Source: JAXGXJ01 sp963816155
GTDB lineage: Bacteria > Actinomycetota > Thermoleophilia > RBG-16-64-13
Assembly (NCBI GenBank): GCA_963816155.1
Contig: CAWFJE010000008.1
Location: 1 to 64,000, forward strand
Length of the DNA: 64,000 nucleotides
Direction of reading: 5' to 3'
The position numbers and the translations under genes were made by a program. Under the pieces are notes generated by a model. The model was not told the DNA's origin, did no database searches, and saw only the letters and a list, made by a program, of their open reading frames with translations. Shown one piece after another: positions 24,907-32,339 of this stretch (positions within the stretch are counted from its first letter, which is position 1; each line of letters begins with the position of its first letter).

Positions 24907-25970
24907 GCCGGTCTATCCGAGCGGCTCAGGGTGGTCAGCACGCGCGCAGCCATCTGGCCCGCCCTCTCCACGTGGACCCGATCGACGTCGAGATGGGTGA
25001 CGAAGCGGACGGCCGCCCACCCGGCGGCCCCGCACAGCACCCCCTCTGCACGCAAAGCCTCCACTACCTGCGGAGCGGTCACACCGAGGGCGCTCACATC
25101 GGCGATGACGATGTTCGTCTGTACGGGATGGGTGAGCCTGACCCCCGAAGCCCGCAGCAGATGATCGGCCAGCACACCGGCGTTCTGATGGTCGTCCGCG
25201 AGACGCTGCAGATTGTGTTCCAGAGCGTAGAGAGCCGCAGCCGCCAGGATCCCCGCCTGCCGCATGGCACCACCATAGAGTTTGCGGTTGCGGCGGGCTT
25301 CTTCGATGAAGGCCGTCGAACCGGCCAAGGCCGAGCCGACCGGCGCCCCCAGACCTTTGGAAAAGCACACAGAGACCGAATCGGCCTGAGCCGCATATGC
25401 GTCGAGAGGCGTGCCCGTGGCCACGTGAGCGTTCCAAAGCCTGGCTCCGTCGAGGTGCACAGCAATACCGTGGCCTCGGGCGACTTCGGCGACGGCCCTC
25501 ATCTGCTCCACCGACCAGATGGTGCCCCCACAGCGATTGTGCGTGTTCTCCATCTCCACGGCTCCCGTGCGGGGGAAGTGCTCCCCCCGAGGCCGGATGG
25601 CGGCTTCCACCTTTGCCGGGTCGAGGATCCCGAGAGGTCCTGGTAGAGGAAGCAACTGCAGTCCCGACAGTGCCGCGGCGGAGCCCCCTTCGTAGTGAAG
25701 CACATGGGCGTCTTCCTGCACGATCACCTCCTCGCCGGGGCGGGTGAGCGTGCGCAGACAGAGCTGATTACTCATGGTGCCGGAGGGCACGAAGAGGGCG
25801 GCTTCCTTCCCCAGGAGCGCGGCCACCGTCTCCTGCAGCCGGTTGATCGTGGGGTCCTCGCGATAGACGTCGTCCCCCACCTCGGCCACGGCCATCGCCT
25901 GCCGCATCTCTGGACCCGGCCTGGTGACAGTGTCACTTCGCAGGTCCACCGGTTCTACCGGTATCGCCAT
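24903..25970 (-). CDS. ltaE: low-specificity L-threonine aldolase
   Basis: This 355-residue PLP enzyme splits L-threonine/allo-threonine to glycine and acetaldehyde. Signatures are VDLRSDTVTRPGPEMRQAM at the N-terminus, GDDVYREDPTIN, the EMENTHNRCGGTIW segment, HLDGARLWNA and the PLP lysine in VCFSKGLGAPVGS. ATG 25970 is preceded by GGAGGCACAC, favouring it over a longer frame that overlaps the upstream gene. It sits directly below the aldolase/dehydrogenase gene. Confidence 0.93.
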   Translation of the reverse strand: MAIPVEPVDLRSDTVTRPGPEMRQAMAVAEVGDDVYREDPTINRLQETVAALLGKEAALFVPSGTMSNQLCLRTLTRPGEEVIVQEDAHVLHYEGGSAAALSGLQLLPLPGPLGILDPAKVEAAIRPRGEHFPRTGAVEMENTHNRCGGTIWSVEQMRAVAEVARGHGIAVHLDGARLWNAHVATGTPLDAYAAQADSVSVCFSKGLGAPVGSALAGSTAFIEEARRNRKLYGGAMRQAGILAAAALYALEHNLQRLADDHQNAGVLADHLLRASGVRLTHPVQTNIVIADVSALGVTAPQVVEALRAEGVLCGAAGWAAVRFVTHLDVDRVHVERAGQMAARVLTTLSRSDRPA

Positions 25971-25980
25971 GTGTGCCTCC

Positions 25981-28293
25981 TCACCGGGGAGTCGAATCCG
26001 GCAAGCCCCCGTCGACCGGGATCGTGGCGCCGGTGGTAGGTGTCTGCCTGCTGGCAAAGAAGATGACCCCGTTGGCCACGTGCTCGGCCGTCACCCGCGC
26101 TTTGAGCAGATTCCTGCCCTGATAGTACGTCTCCAGCCCTGCCTCATCCAGACCCCGCGCCTTCATGCGGTCGGGTCCCACTTCCGCCCACAGCCCGGAG
26201 CGGCAGGTACCGTGGGAGAAGACGGCGTCAGGCGCCACCATGTTGACGCGGACGTCGTCGGCTGCCAGCTCCAGACTGGCGACGCGCGCCAACTGATGAG
26301 CCGCCGCCTTGGTGGAACTGTAGGCGCCGAAGTTGGCGCCGGGTGCAAAGACGTTCTTGGTGGAGACCAAGACGATATCCCCACCCGTGCCCTGCCGCCG
26401 GAAGAAGCGCCCCGCCTCAGCCAGCACCAGTAGCGTGCCCTCCACGTTGACCTGTTCCAGACGGCGGTACCTTTCCAGGTCCAACTCCACGAGCGGCGCC
26501 ACGGCCGCGATGCCGGCGTTGGGCACCACCAGGTCGATGCCGCCCCATGTGAGTGCCACCGTCTCGAAGGCGGCAGCCACCGAAGACTCATCCGTGACAT
26601 CCAGGGGCACACCGATTATCGCTCCCGGATAGGCGCCGTCAAGGTCGCTCACCAACTTGTGCAAGGGCTCACCGGGCAGATCCGTGGCCGCGACCAGACA
26701 GCCCGCCGCCAATAGACCCGCACAGATGCCCGTGCCGATGGCGCCCGCGGCACCCGTGACCAAGGCCACCTGGCCGCTCAGAAGCCCCCCTCCCCTGGCA
26801 GGCTGCTGAACAGCTAAGCCTTGGCCACCTGGACGCGCCGTCCGGGGCGATACTTCGTCGTCGGTCGCGCAAATAGCGCTGCTATTCGCGCTTCCTGCCT
26901 CCTTGTCTCGCCTGTAACCGGCGCGTCCATCCGGCGAAACGTCATTGTTCAGCAGCCTCCTGGCAAGCTTGGCGTGCTGCAGAGAGCGGTACTCCATCTT
27001 GAACAGCTCCGCCTCAGCGAGGCCCAGGTAGGGTGAGGTCCCAGACCGAGTTCCTGGCGCTTCGCGCGATGCGGAGTCGCTCGTTTCCGCGACCAAGGTC
27101 TTCACCGATACGGTGTGGCGCGTGATATCGCGCACGATGGTGGACTCGCGCAGATCGGGACCGGCACACAGCGCCCCCAGCCCCGGGATGAGCACCACGC
27201 GGGGACGGGAGTCGAAGGGACGCATGCCGGACGGCATGTCGGCCTCGTGTCTGTGCACATACTCCTCGTAGCGCCGAGAGTACTCATCAACCGCAGTGTG
27301 GATATGCGCCCGCACGGCCACGGGATCGCCCCAGGGTAGCTCTTCGAGCCAGAGCGGCAAGGCCTTGGTGCGGATGAGATGGTCGCTGGTCAGAGGTGGA
27401 CTGACCAGGTTCTCGCGGGCCCCCGGGGCCTGGAGAGCGTCCAGCAGCGCGGGCTCGCTCAAGCACTGCACGACGACGCGGCGGTAGGGGTGGTCGCAGT
27501 CTCCGGTGCGCTCGGCCAGCGCCCCCCGGACCAGGGGCGCGACCGCGGCGAGATCCGACAGGCGCGCCGCCGCACCGGCGGCCGGCGAAGTCGCGGGAGA
27601 GCGCCGGCGAGACTCGAGGACGCGTTCAGCGCGGGTGACGAGCTCCATCATCTTCTCGTACGAGTCGCGGGCCGTCGCACCCCAGGTGACCAGGCCGTGA
27701 TGGCTCCACACCATGCCCTCAGCGTCCGGATGGGCCTCCAAGGCCAGCGCCGCCGCCCGAGCAAGCTGGAAACCGGGGGTGATGTAAGGAAGGACGATCA
27801 CCCCCTCCCCCAGCGCCTCCTGAGTCAACGCCTCCCCATCCGCCCGATTGGTGAGCGCAAGAACTGCGTCGGCGTGGGTGTGATCGACATAGGTGGCGGG
27901 GAGGAATGAGTGCACCAATGCTTCGATGGAGGGGGTGGGACTGTCGGCGTGGAGAAGGTGGGTGCGCAACTGCTCCACCATGACGGTGTCGTCGAGGTCG
28001 TCCAGATGCCGCAGTCGCAGCAGATAGCCGAGGTCGAGCCCCGCATGCCCCGCCGGCTCGATGACGGCCATGTCGAGTCCCGAGCCCTTCACAAAGATGG
28101 CGGGGACCTCGTCGCCCAGCAGCGAGCGCCAGGGGGCCTTGACCGAACTGTTCCCGCCTCCGTGCAATACCAGGTCGGGTTCAGCGCCCAGCAAGCGCGA
28201 GGAGTACGTGCGCAGGGCGAGAGCCTCTCCCCATTCGCCTCCGTACTCCTCTACAAAGGTGGCGGCTTCCTCCTCCGACCACTTCGAGCGCAT
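25981..28293 (-). CDS. bifunctional sugar-phosphate aldolase / short-chain dehydrogenase (RhaD-SDR type), with inserted repeat peptide
   Basis: This 770-residue protein resembles bifunctional rhamnulose-1-phosphate aldolase/lactaldehyde dehydrogenase (RhaE/YuxG type). Residues 1 to about 440 are a class II aldolase: HGGGNSSVKAP, YVDHTHADAVL with metal His residues, WSHHGLVTWG. Residues about 503-765 are an SDR: ALVTGAAGAIGTGIC, PNAGIAAVAPL, and the catalytic YSSTK. Between them, residues 446-498 are encoded entirely by a 159-base palindromic element (26800-26958) that keeps the frame. Relatives have only a short linker there (LARR... then LSGQVALVTG). The insertion should be tolerated because it is between folded units. 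It precedes ltaE and follows an epimerase gene, so it likely belongs to a sugar-degradation operon. Confidence 0.88.
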   Translation of the reverse strand: MRSKWSEEEAATFVEEYGGEWGEALALRTYSSRLLGAEPDLVLHGGGNSSVKAPWRSLLGDEVPAIFVKGSGLDMAVIEPAGHAGLDLGYLLRLRHLDDLDDTVMVEQLRTHLLHADSPTPSIEALVHSFLPATYVDHTHADAVLALTNRADGEALTQEALGEGVIVLPYITPGFQLARAAALALEAHPDAEGMVWSHHGLVTWGATARDSYEKMMELVTRAERVLESRRRSPATSPAAGAAARLSDLAAVAPLVRGALAERTGDCDHPYRRVVVQCLSEPALLDALQAPGARENLVSPPLTSDHLIRTKALPLWLEELPWGDPVAVRAHIHTAVDEYSRRYEEYVHRHEADMPSGMRPFDSRPRVVLIPGLGALCAGPDLRESTIVRDITRHTVSVKTLVAETSDSASREAPGTRSGTSPYLGLAEAELFKMEYRSLQHAKLARRLLNNDVSPDGRAGYRRDKEAGSANSSAICATDDEVSPRTARPGGQGLAVQQPARGGGLLSGQVALVTGAAGAIGTGICAGLLAAGCLVAATDLPGEPLHKLVSDLDGAYPGAIIGVPLDVTDESSVAAAFETVALTWGGIDLVVPNAGIAAVAPLVELDLERYRRLEQVNVEGTLLVLAEAGRFFRRQGTGGDIVLVSTKNVFAPGANFGAYSSTKAAAHQLARVASLELAADDVRVNMVAPDAVFSHGTCRSGLWAEVGPDRMKARGLDEAGLETYYQGRNLLKARVTAEHVANGVIFFASRQTPTTGATIPVDGGLPDSTPR
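26800..26958 (-). repeat. 159-bp palindromic element, copy 1 (in frame within a coding gene)
   Basis: The ends are perfect 13-base inverted repeats (AGGCTGCTGAACA ... TGTTCAGCAGCCT). Inside are a second perfect pair, GGACGCGCCG/CGGCGCGTCC, and a central 11-bp stem GCGCGAATAGC-AGC-GCTATTTGCGC with one G-T pair. The length, 159, is exactly 53 codons; the first base is the first position of codon 446 of the host gene, and no stop occurs in that frame. Identity to copy 2 (45884-46042) is about 140/159 bases. The encoded peptide starts RLLNND and ends VQQP. It encodes no transposase, so it would be a non-autonomous element. Confidence 0.93.
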
Positions 28294-28325
28294 GGAGCCA
28301 CCTCGTCTTTCTCTCTCGGCCCTCG

Positions 28326-29126
28326 TCAGGCGCGCAGCGCCGCCAGGATGGCCGCGGCGTTCTCAGCCACCTTCCCTCCGGCGAACACGGCGCTCCCTGC
28401 CACTACCAGGTCCGGACCGGCTGCAGCCACGGCCCCGATGTTGTCCATGGTGATGCCCCCATCCACGCACGTGAGTATCGGACGACCTGCGTCTGCCACG
28501 ATGCCCTGCACTCGGGCCAGCCGCTCCAGGGTCGAGGCGGCGAACTCCTGCCCGCCCCAGCCGGGGTCGACGGCCAGCAGCACGATCATCTCCACCTCAT
28601 CAAGAAGGGGCTTCGTCAGCCACTCGAGCGGGGTGGCCGGGCTCAGCGCCAGCCCACGGACAATGGGCGAGCCGGGCACGTGCATGCTGCGCAGTCCGCC
28701 GAGGTGCTGTAGGAGGCGGTGGATATGGACCGCCGCCTCGACGTGCACGGTGATGATGTCGGCACCGGCGGCGACGTATTCGTCCACACTGCCCAGCGGC
28801 TCGTGGATCATGAGATGCACGTCCTTGAGCAGCGGCGTGTTCAGCCCCTTGATGTAGGTCGGTCCCGCAGTGAGCATCGGAGCGAACCGACCGTCCATCA
28901 CGTCCACATGCACCGCACCCACGCCGGCCTGCTCCAGAATGGACAACTCCTCGCCCAGCCTCATGAGGTCGGCGCTCAGCACGCCCACACTCACTGTAGG
29001 GCAGAGAGAGCGAAGCCGCTCGAGCGTGGTCCCGGCCGCCGGGCTCTCGCCCGTGGGGATCTGGGACGACGTGGTCCGCGACGACGTGGTCCGCGAAGGC
29101 GCGGTCTCGCGCGCAGGAGTGCTCAT
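28326..29126 (-). CDS. ribulose-phosphate 3-epimerase-like protein
   Basis: This 266-residue TIM-barrel epimerase of the Rpe family has VGVLSADLMRLGEEL, the metal-binding VHVDVMDGRFAPM, HLMIHEPLG, LAVDPGWGGQEF and LTCVDGGI with the catalytic Asp residues. It starts at ATG 29126, with GGAGG 8 bases upstream. About 45 residues precede the usual Rpe start and include a short duplicated Thr/Ser segment. Its place between an LsrF-like aldolase and a RhaD-type aldolase suggests a role with a specific sugar phosphate rather than only the pentose phosphate pathway; a housekeeping Rpe function is the alternative. Confidence 0.85.
   Translation of the reverse strand: MSTPARETAPSRTTSSRTTSSQIPTGESPAAGTTLERLRSLCPTVSVGVLSADLMRLGEELSILEQAGVGAVHVDVMDGRFAPMLTAGPTYIKGLNTPLLKDVHLMIHEPLGSVDEYVAAGADIITVHVEAAVHIHRLLQHLGGLRSMHVPGSPIVRGLALSPATPLEWLTKPLLDEVEMIVLLAVDPGWGGQEFAASTLERLARVQGIVADAGRPILTCVDGGITMDNIGAVAAAGPDLVVAGSAVFAGGKVAENAAAILAALRA
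29065..29094. repeat. 15-bp tandem duplication within the epimerase N-terminal extension
   Basis: Two identical copies of GACGACGTGGTCCGC lie head to tail at 29065-29079 and 29080-29094. They encode a duplicated five-residue unit (RTTSS) in the non-conserved N-terminal extension and do not change the frame. Confidence 0.85.
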
Positions 29127-29164
29127 CTGGGGCCTCCGGTGAGTCACCCTCGGTGTCGCCCGGC

Positions 29165-30049
29165 TTACTTCTGCTCGTTCCTGAGCGTCAGGAAGAGTTC
29201 GTGAGCCTCGGCCGGCATCATGTTCTCGTGCACCACCTTGCTGACGGCCTGGATCATGGCCATGGGGGCGTCGGACTGGAAGATGTTGCGTCCCATGTCC
29301 ACACCGGCAGCGCCTTCGTTCACCGCCTTGTAGGCCATGGTGAGGGCATCCAGTTCGGGCAGCTTCTTACCACCGGCCATCACGATGGGGACCGGGCACG
29401 AGGCGGTGATCGTCGCGAAGTCTTCCTCGATGTAGTAGGTCTTCACGAAGTGGGCGCCCAGTTCGGCGGCGATGCGGCAGGCCAGGCGGAAATAGCGGGC
29501 ATTGCGCGCCATGTCCTTGCCCACAGCGGTGACACCGAGGACAGGGATACCGAAGCGATTCCCCGCGTCCACCAGGCGAGTCAGATTGTGGATCGACTGA
29601 GTCTCGTATTCACCGCCGATGAACACCTGGACGGCGAGAGCCGACACGTTCATGCGCACGGCGTCCTCGATGTCGACGGCCAAGCGCTCGTTCGACAGCT
29701 CGCCCAGCACGCTCGGGCCACCGCTGGCCCGTACCACGACCCCCCGGTCGTAGCTGGGAGGAACGGTGGTGCGAAGCATGCCCCGGGTCAGCATGAGAGC
29801 GTCGGCGTAGGGGGCCAGGGGAAGGATATTGACGTCCACCCGCTCAAGGCCCGACGTGGGCCCTTGGAAGTAGCCATGGTCGACGGCCAACATGAGCGTG
29901 CGGCCGCTCGAGGGCCTGAAGATACGCGCCAAACGGTTCTGCATCCCCCAATCAAGGGCGGTCGCACCCTTGACGAAGAAAGCTTCCTTGCGCGGCGGGG
30001 TATCGAGATAGTACTGCTTGCTCTCTCTGATGCTGTCTACGTCGGGCAT
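29165..30049 (-). CDS. LsrF/DeoC-like class I aldolase family protein
   Basis: This 294-residue TIM-barrel protein closely matches the LsrF family (3-hydroxy-5-phosphonooxypentane-2,4-dione thiolase): LDWGMQNRLARIFRPSSGR, LAVDHGYFQGPTSGLERVD, AHFVKTYYIEED with the Schiff-base Lys, VMAGGKKLPELDAL and GVDMGRNIFQSDAP. LsrF acts in breakdown of phospho-AI-2; relatives are class I fructose-bisphosphate or other sugar aldolases. No other lsr genes are present here, so AI-2 use is not implied. The start ATG 30049 is the one nearest to where homology begins. Confidence 0.82.
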   Translation of the reverse strand: MPDVDSIRESKQYYLDTPPRKEAFFVKGATALDWGMQNRLARIFRPSSGRTLMLAVDHGYFQGPTSGLERVDVNILPLAPYADALMLTRGMLRTTVPPSYDRGVVVRASGGPSVLGELSNERLAVDIEDAVRMNVSALAVQVFIGGEYETQSIHNLTRLVDAGNRFGIPVLGVTAVGKDMARNARYFRLACRIAAELGAHFVKTYYIEEDFATITASCPVPIVMAGGKKLPELDALTMAYKAVNEGAAGVDMGRNIFQSDAPMAMIQAVSKVVHENMMPAEAHELFLTLRNEQK

Positions 30050-30249
30050 AGGAATACACTCCACATGGACTTGCTGGGACGGACCCTGTGATTCTACCAG
30101 AGGGGAGGCTCCGCCCCGCCCGCTCGCGCCCGCCGTGGACGCCTGCCATAATGGCCCCGTGATGCTGGCGAAGGTCCCGGGACAGGTACCTTCGGACGTG
30201 GAGGAGCAGAGTATGATATTCGCCGCTAACGGGAACGCTGGCATCAGCG

Positions 30250-31047
30250 ATGAACGTCCACGCCCGATCGAGATGTCACCAGTGCGAGGCCCTGAATGAG
30301 CCGAGTGCCCTCTTCTGCGCCCGCTGCGGCGCGACCCTGCACACGCCCGTGAGCCCCAGCATCCGACCTCGACGGCGGGTGACGGCTGATGGAGTGGCCC
30401 TGGGGCTGGCCATGTTCATCGTGCTCGTGGCCACGGTCTTTGCGCTGGGCATGATCATCCACCGCGCCACCAGGCCGGAGGTGGAGGCCATCGATCCGCT
30501 GGCCGGACGTCCGGGGACCACGGCGACCACGTCCCCTGTCAACACTCAGGGACAGGAAGGGTCGTCCGGAGGCGATTCGACAGCGGCGACCGCATCACGC
30601 GGCGTGGCGCTGCGTCCCCACTCCGCCTCCTCGTCATCTTCGCTCAAGCCCACGTCTCGTACTGACTTCAGGGCCCCGAATCTCCTGGACGAGAACCTGG
30701 CGACAGCCTGGATGGAAGGCGCCGAGGGGAGCGGCCTCGGCGAATGGGTGCGCTTCGATTTCGGGGAGCCGATTGTCCTCACCCGCATCGAGCTAGCCAA
30801 CGGCTACCAGAAGGACGAGGAGCGCTTCCAGGGCAACATCCGCGTCCGCTCCCTCAAGCTGGAGTATTCCAACGGCTCCACGCAGTTGGTCGATCTGCTC
30901 GACACCACGGACACACAGGGCGTACGAACCAGATCCGAACCCACCGAATGGCTCAAGCTGACCATCACTGCGGTGTATCCCGACTACGTATGGGAAGACG
31001 CAGCGCTCTCAGAGGTGCGAATGTTCGAACTGGCCGGCATGCGGTAG
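30250..31047 (+). CDS. zinc-ribbon, single-pass membrane protein with discoidin-like domain
   Basis: This 265-residue protein has a cytoplasmic N-terminal zinc ribbon (CHQCEALNEP..FCARCGA), one membrane helix at about residues 50-70 (LGLAMFIVLVATVFALGMII) and a Ser/Thr-rich stalk. An extracytoplasmic discoidin-like beta-sandwich follows (ENLATAWMEGAEGSGLGEW, VRFDFGEPIVLTRIELANGY, WLKLTITAVYPDY). The last domain resembles the glycan-binding module often paired with zinc ribbons in actinobacteria. The gene is oriented opposite to its neighbours, and its 3' end overlaps the dinB 3' end by 64 bases. Confidence 0.72.
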   Translation: MNVHARSRCHQCEALNEPSALFCARCGATLHTPVSPSIRPRRRVTADGVALGLAMFIVLVATVFALGMIIHRATRPEVEAIDPLAGRPGTTATTSPVNTQGQEGSSGGDSTAATASRGVALRPHSASSSSSLKPTSRTDFRAPNLLDENLATAWMEGAEGSGLGEWVRFDFGEPIVLTRIELANGYQKDEERFQGNIRVRSLKLEYSNGSTQLVDLLDTTDTQGVRTRSEPTEWLKLTITAVYPDYVWEDAALSEVRMFELAGMR

Positions 31048-32228
31048 GGGAGCGCAGCCCCTCGCCGTATGGCGTCGATGCCATACTTCTCCCGGATGGT
31101 ATCGAGCCTCAGATCCAACTCCCTGAGCAAGGGCAGTTCTTGGTCGAACAGATCGTCCTGCCAGGAGCGGGGGACCAAGTTCGTCAACCCTACACCCAGC
31201 AGCCTCAGGTGATAGCGGCGCCGGCGACCATGGCGGAAGAGAGCGAGCACCTCCTCGAAGAAAGCCTCGTCCACGTCCAGCGGGCGGGACAACGTGTGTG
31301 AGCAGGTGTGGGTGACGAAATCGGAGTAGCGGATCTTGACGGTCACCGTGCGGGCTTCCAGATGTTTGTGGCGCAACCGCCGGCATACGTCTTCCGTGAG
31401 AGACACCAGTGTCGACTCCAAAATCCCCACGTCGGAGACATCATCCTCGAAGGTGTGCTCCCGGGAGATGGATTTGGCCTCTTCGCAAGGGGTCACGCGG
31501 CGTACGTCTTCCCCTCGGGCGCGATGCGCGAGCAGTTCTCCCCACTCCCCGAAGGAGAGACGCAAGAGATGAGGGGGCACGCGAGCCAGATCACCCACCG
31601 TCACCACTCCACGGTCGCGCAGTTGCGCGAGCAGGGAAGGTCCCACCCCAGGTAGACGCTCTACAGGGAGCGGAGCGAGGAATCCGGCCTCCAGACCTGG
31701 GCGCACTACCGTGAAGCCGGCCGGTTTGTGATAGTCGGAAGCCACCTTTGCCACCAGCTTGTTGGTCGCCACCCCCACCGAGATCGTGAGGCCCAACTCG
31801 TCCGTCACCCTTTGCTGGATGCGCCGGACCGTCCGGACCGGCGGCCCGAACAGGCGCTCGGTGCCGGTAAGATCTACATAGGCCTCATCGAGACCCATCT
31901 GCTCCACGAGTGGAGAGTAGTCGCCCAACATGGCCATGAGACGCTGGGAATACTCCCGGTACAAATGGTGATGCCCGCTGAGATAGACGCCATGCGGGCA
32001 GAGGCGCCGCGCGGTCTTGAGAGGCATGGCGGAGTGGACACCATAGCGCCGGGCCACATAGTTGGCCGTCGCCACCACCCCACGCTCGCCACCCCCTATG
32101 ATCACCGGTCTGCCGCGCAGAGAAGGGTCACGGTTCTCCTCCACGGCCGCAAAGAAGGCGTCGAAATCGAGGTGGGCCACCACGCGATGAGTGGCCCGCG
32201 GTCTGCCGATGTCCCCCTGTCGCTCCAT
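30984..32228 (-). CDS. dinB: DNA polymerase IV (Y-family)
   Basis: This 414-residue translesion polymerase has VVAHLDFDAFFAAVEENRDP with the first metal Asp, GVVATANYVARRYGVHSAMP, MGLDEAYVDLTG with the catalytic Asp-Glu, VGVATNKLVAKVASDYHKP and LPGVGPSLLAQLRDRGV (HhH). The little-finger domain follows. The start ATG 32228 lies 14 bases downstream of a perfect LexA-type box (32243-32256), so the gene is expected to be induced by DNA damage. The C-terminal end runs 64 bases into the convergent zinc-ribbon/discoidin gene. Confidence 0.94.
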   Translation of the reverse strand: MERQGDIGRPRATHRVVAHLDFDAFFAAVEENRDPSLRGRPVIIGGGERGVVATANYVARRYGVHSAMPLKTARRLCPHGVYLSGHHHLYREYSQRLMAMLGDYSPLVEQMGLDEAYVDLTGTERLFGPPVRTVRRIQQRVTDELGLTISVGVATNKLVAKVASDYHKPAGFTVVRPGLEAGFLAPLPVERLPGVGPSLLAQLRDRGVVTVGDLARVPPHLLRLSFGEWGELLAHRARGEDVRRVTPCEEAKSISREHTFEDDVSDVGILESTLVSLTEDVCRRLRHKHLEARTVTVKIRYSDFVTHTCSHTLSRPLDVDEAFFEEVLALFRHGRRRRYHLRLLGVGLTNLVPRSWQDDLFDQELPLLRELDLRLDTIREKYGIDAIRRGAALPYRMPASSNIRTSESAASSHT

Positions 32229-32242
32229 AGGAGCAGAATAAC

Positions 32243-32256
32243 CGAACAAATGTTCG
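32243..32256. promoter_or_regulatory. LexA (SOS) box upstream of dinB
   Basis: CGAACAAATGTTCG matches the Gram-positive/actinobacterial SOS consensus CGAAC-N4-GTTCG perfectly in both arms. It lies just before the dinB start codon on the minus strand, where bound LexA would block transcription. No second box was noticed nearby. Confidence 0.85.
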
Positions 32257-32339
32257 GTGACAAGAGGCGACCACACCAACGGGAAGACCCACACCGACGG
32301 GGGGACGCTCAGCCCCCGCAACGGGCGGCGCGGGCCCTC

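Noticed and set aside
26800..26958. Copy 1 of the repeat as ordinary linker sequence of the enzyme
   Set aside because: The same 159 bases occur outside any gene at 45884-46042 with inverted ends intact, so it is a repeat element, not native linker.
29165..30049. An AI-2 uptake (lsr) operon
   Set aside because: Only the LsrF-like aldolase is present; no lsrACDB transporter, lsrK or lsrR gene.
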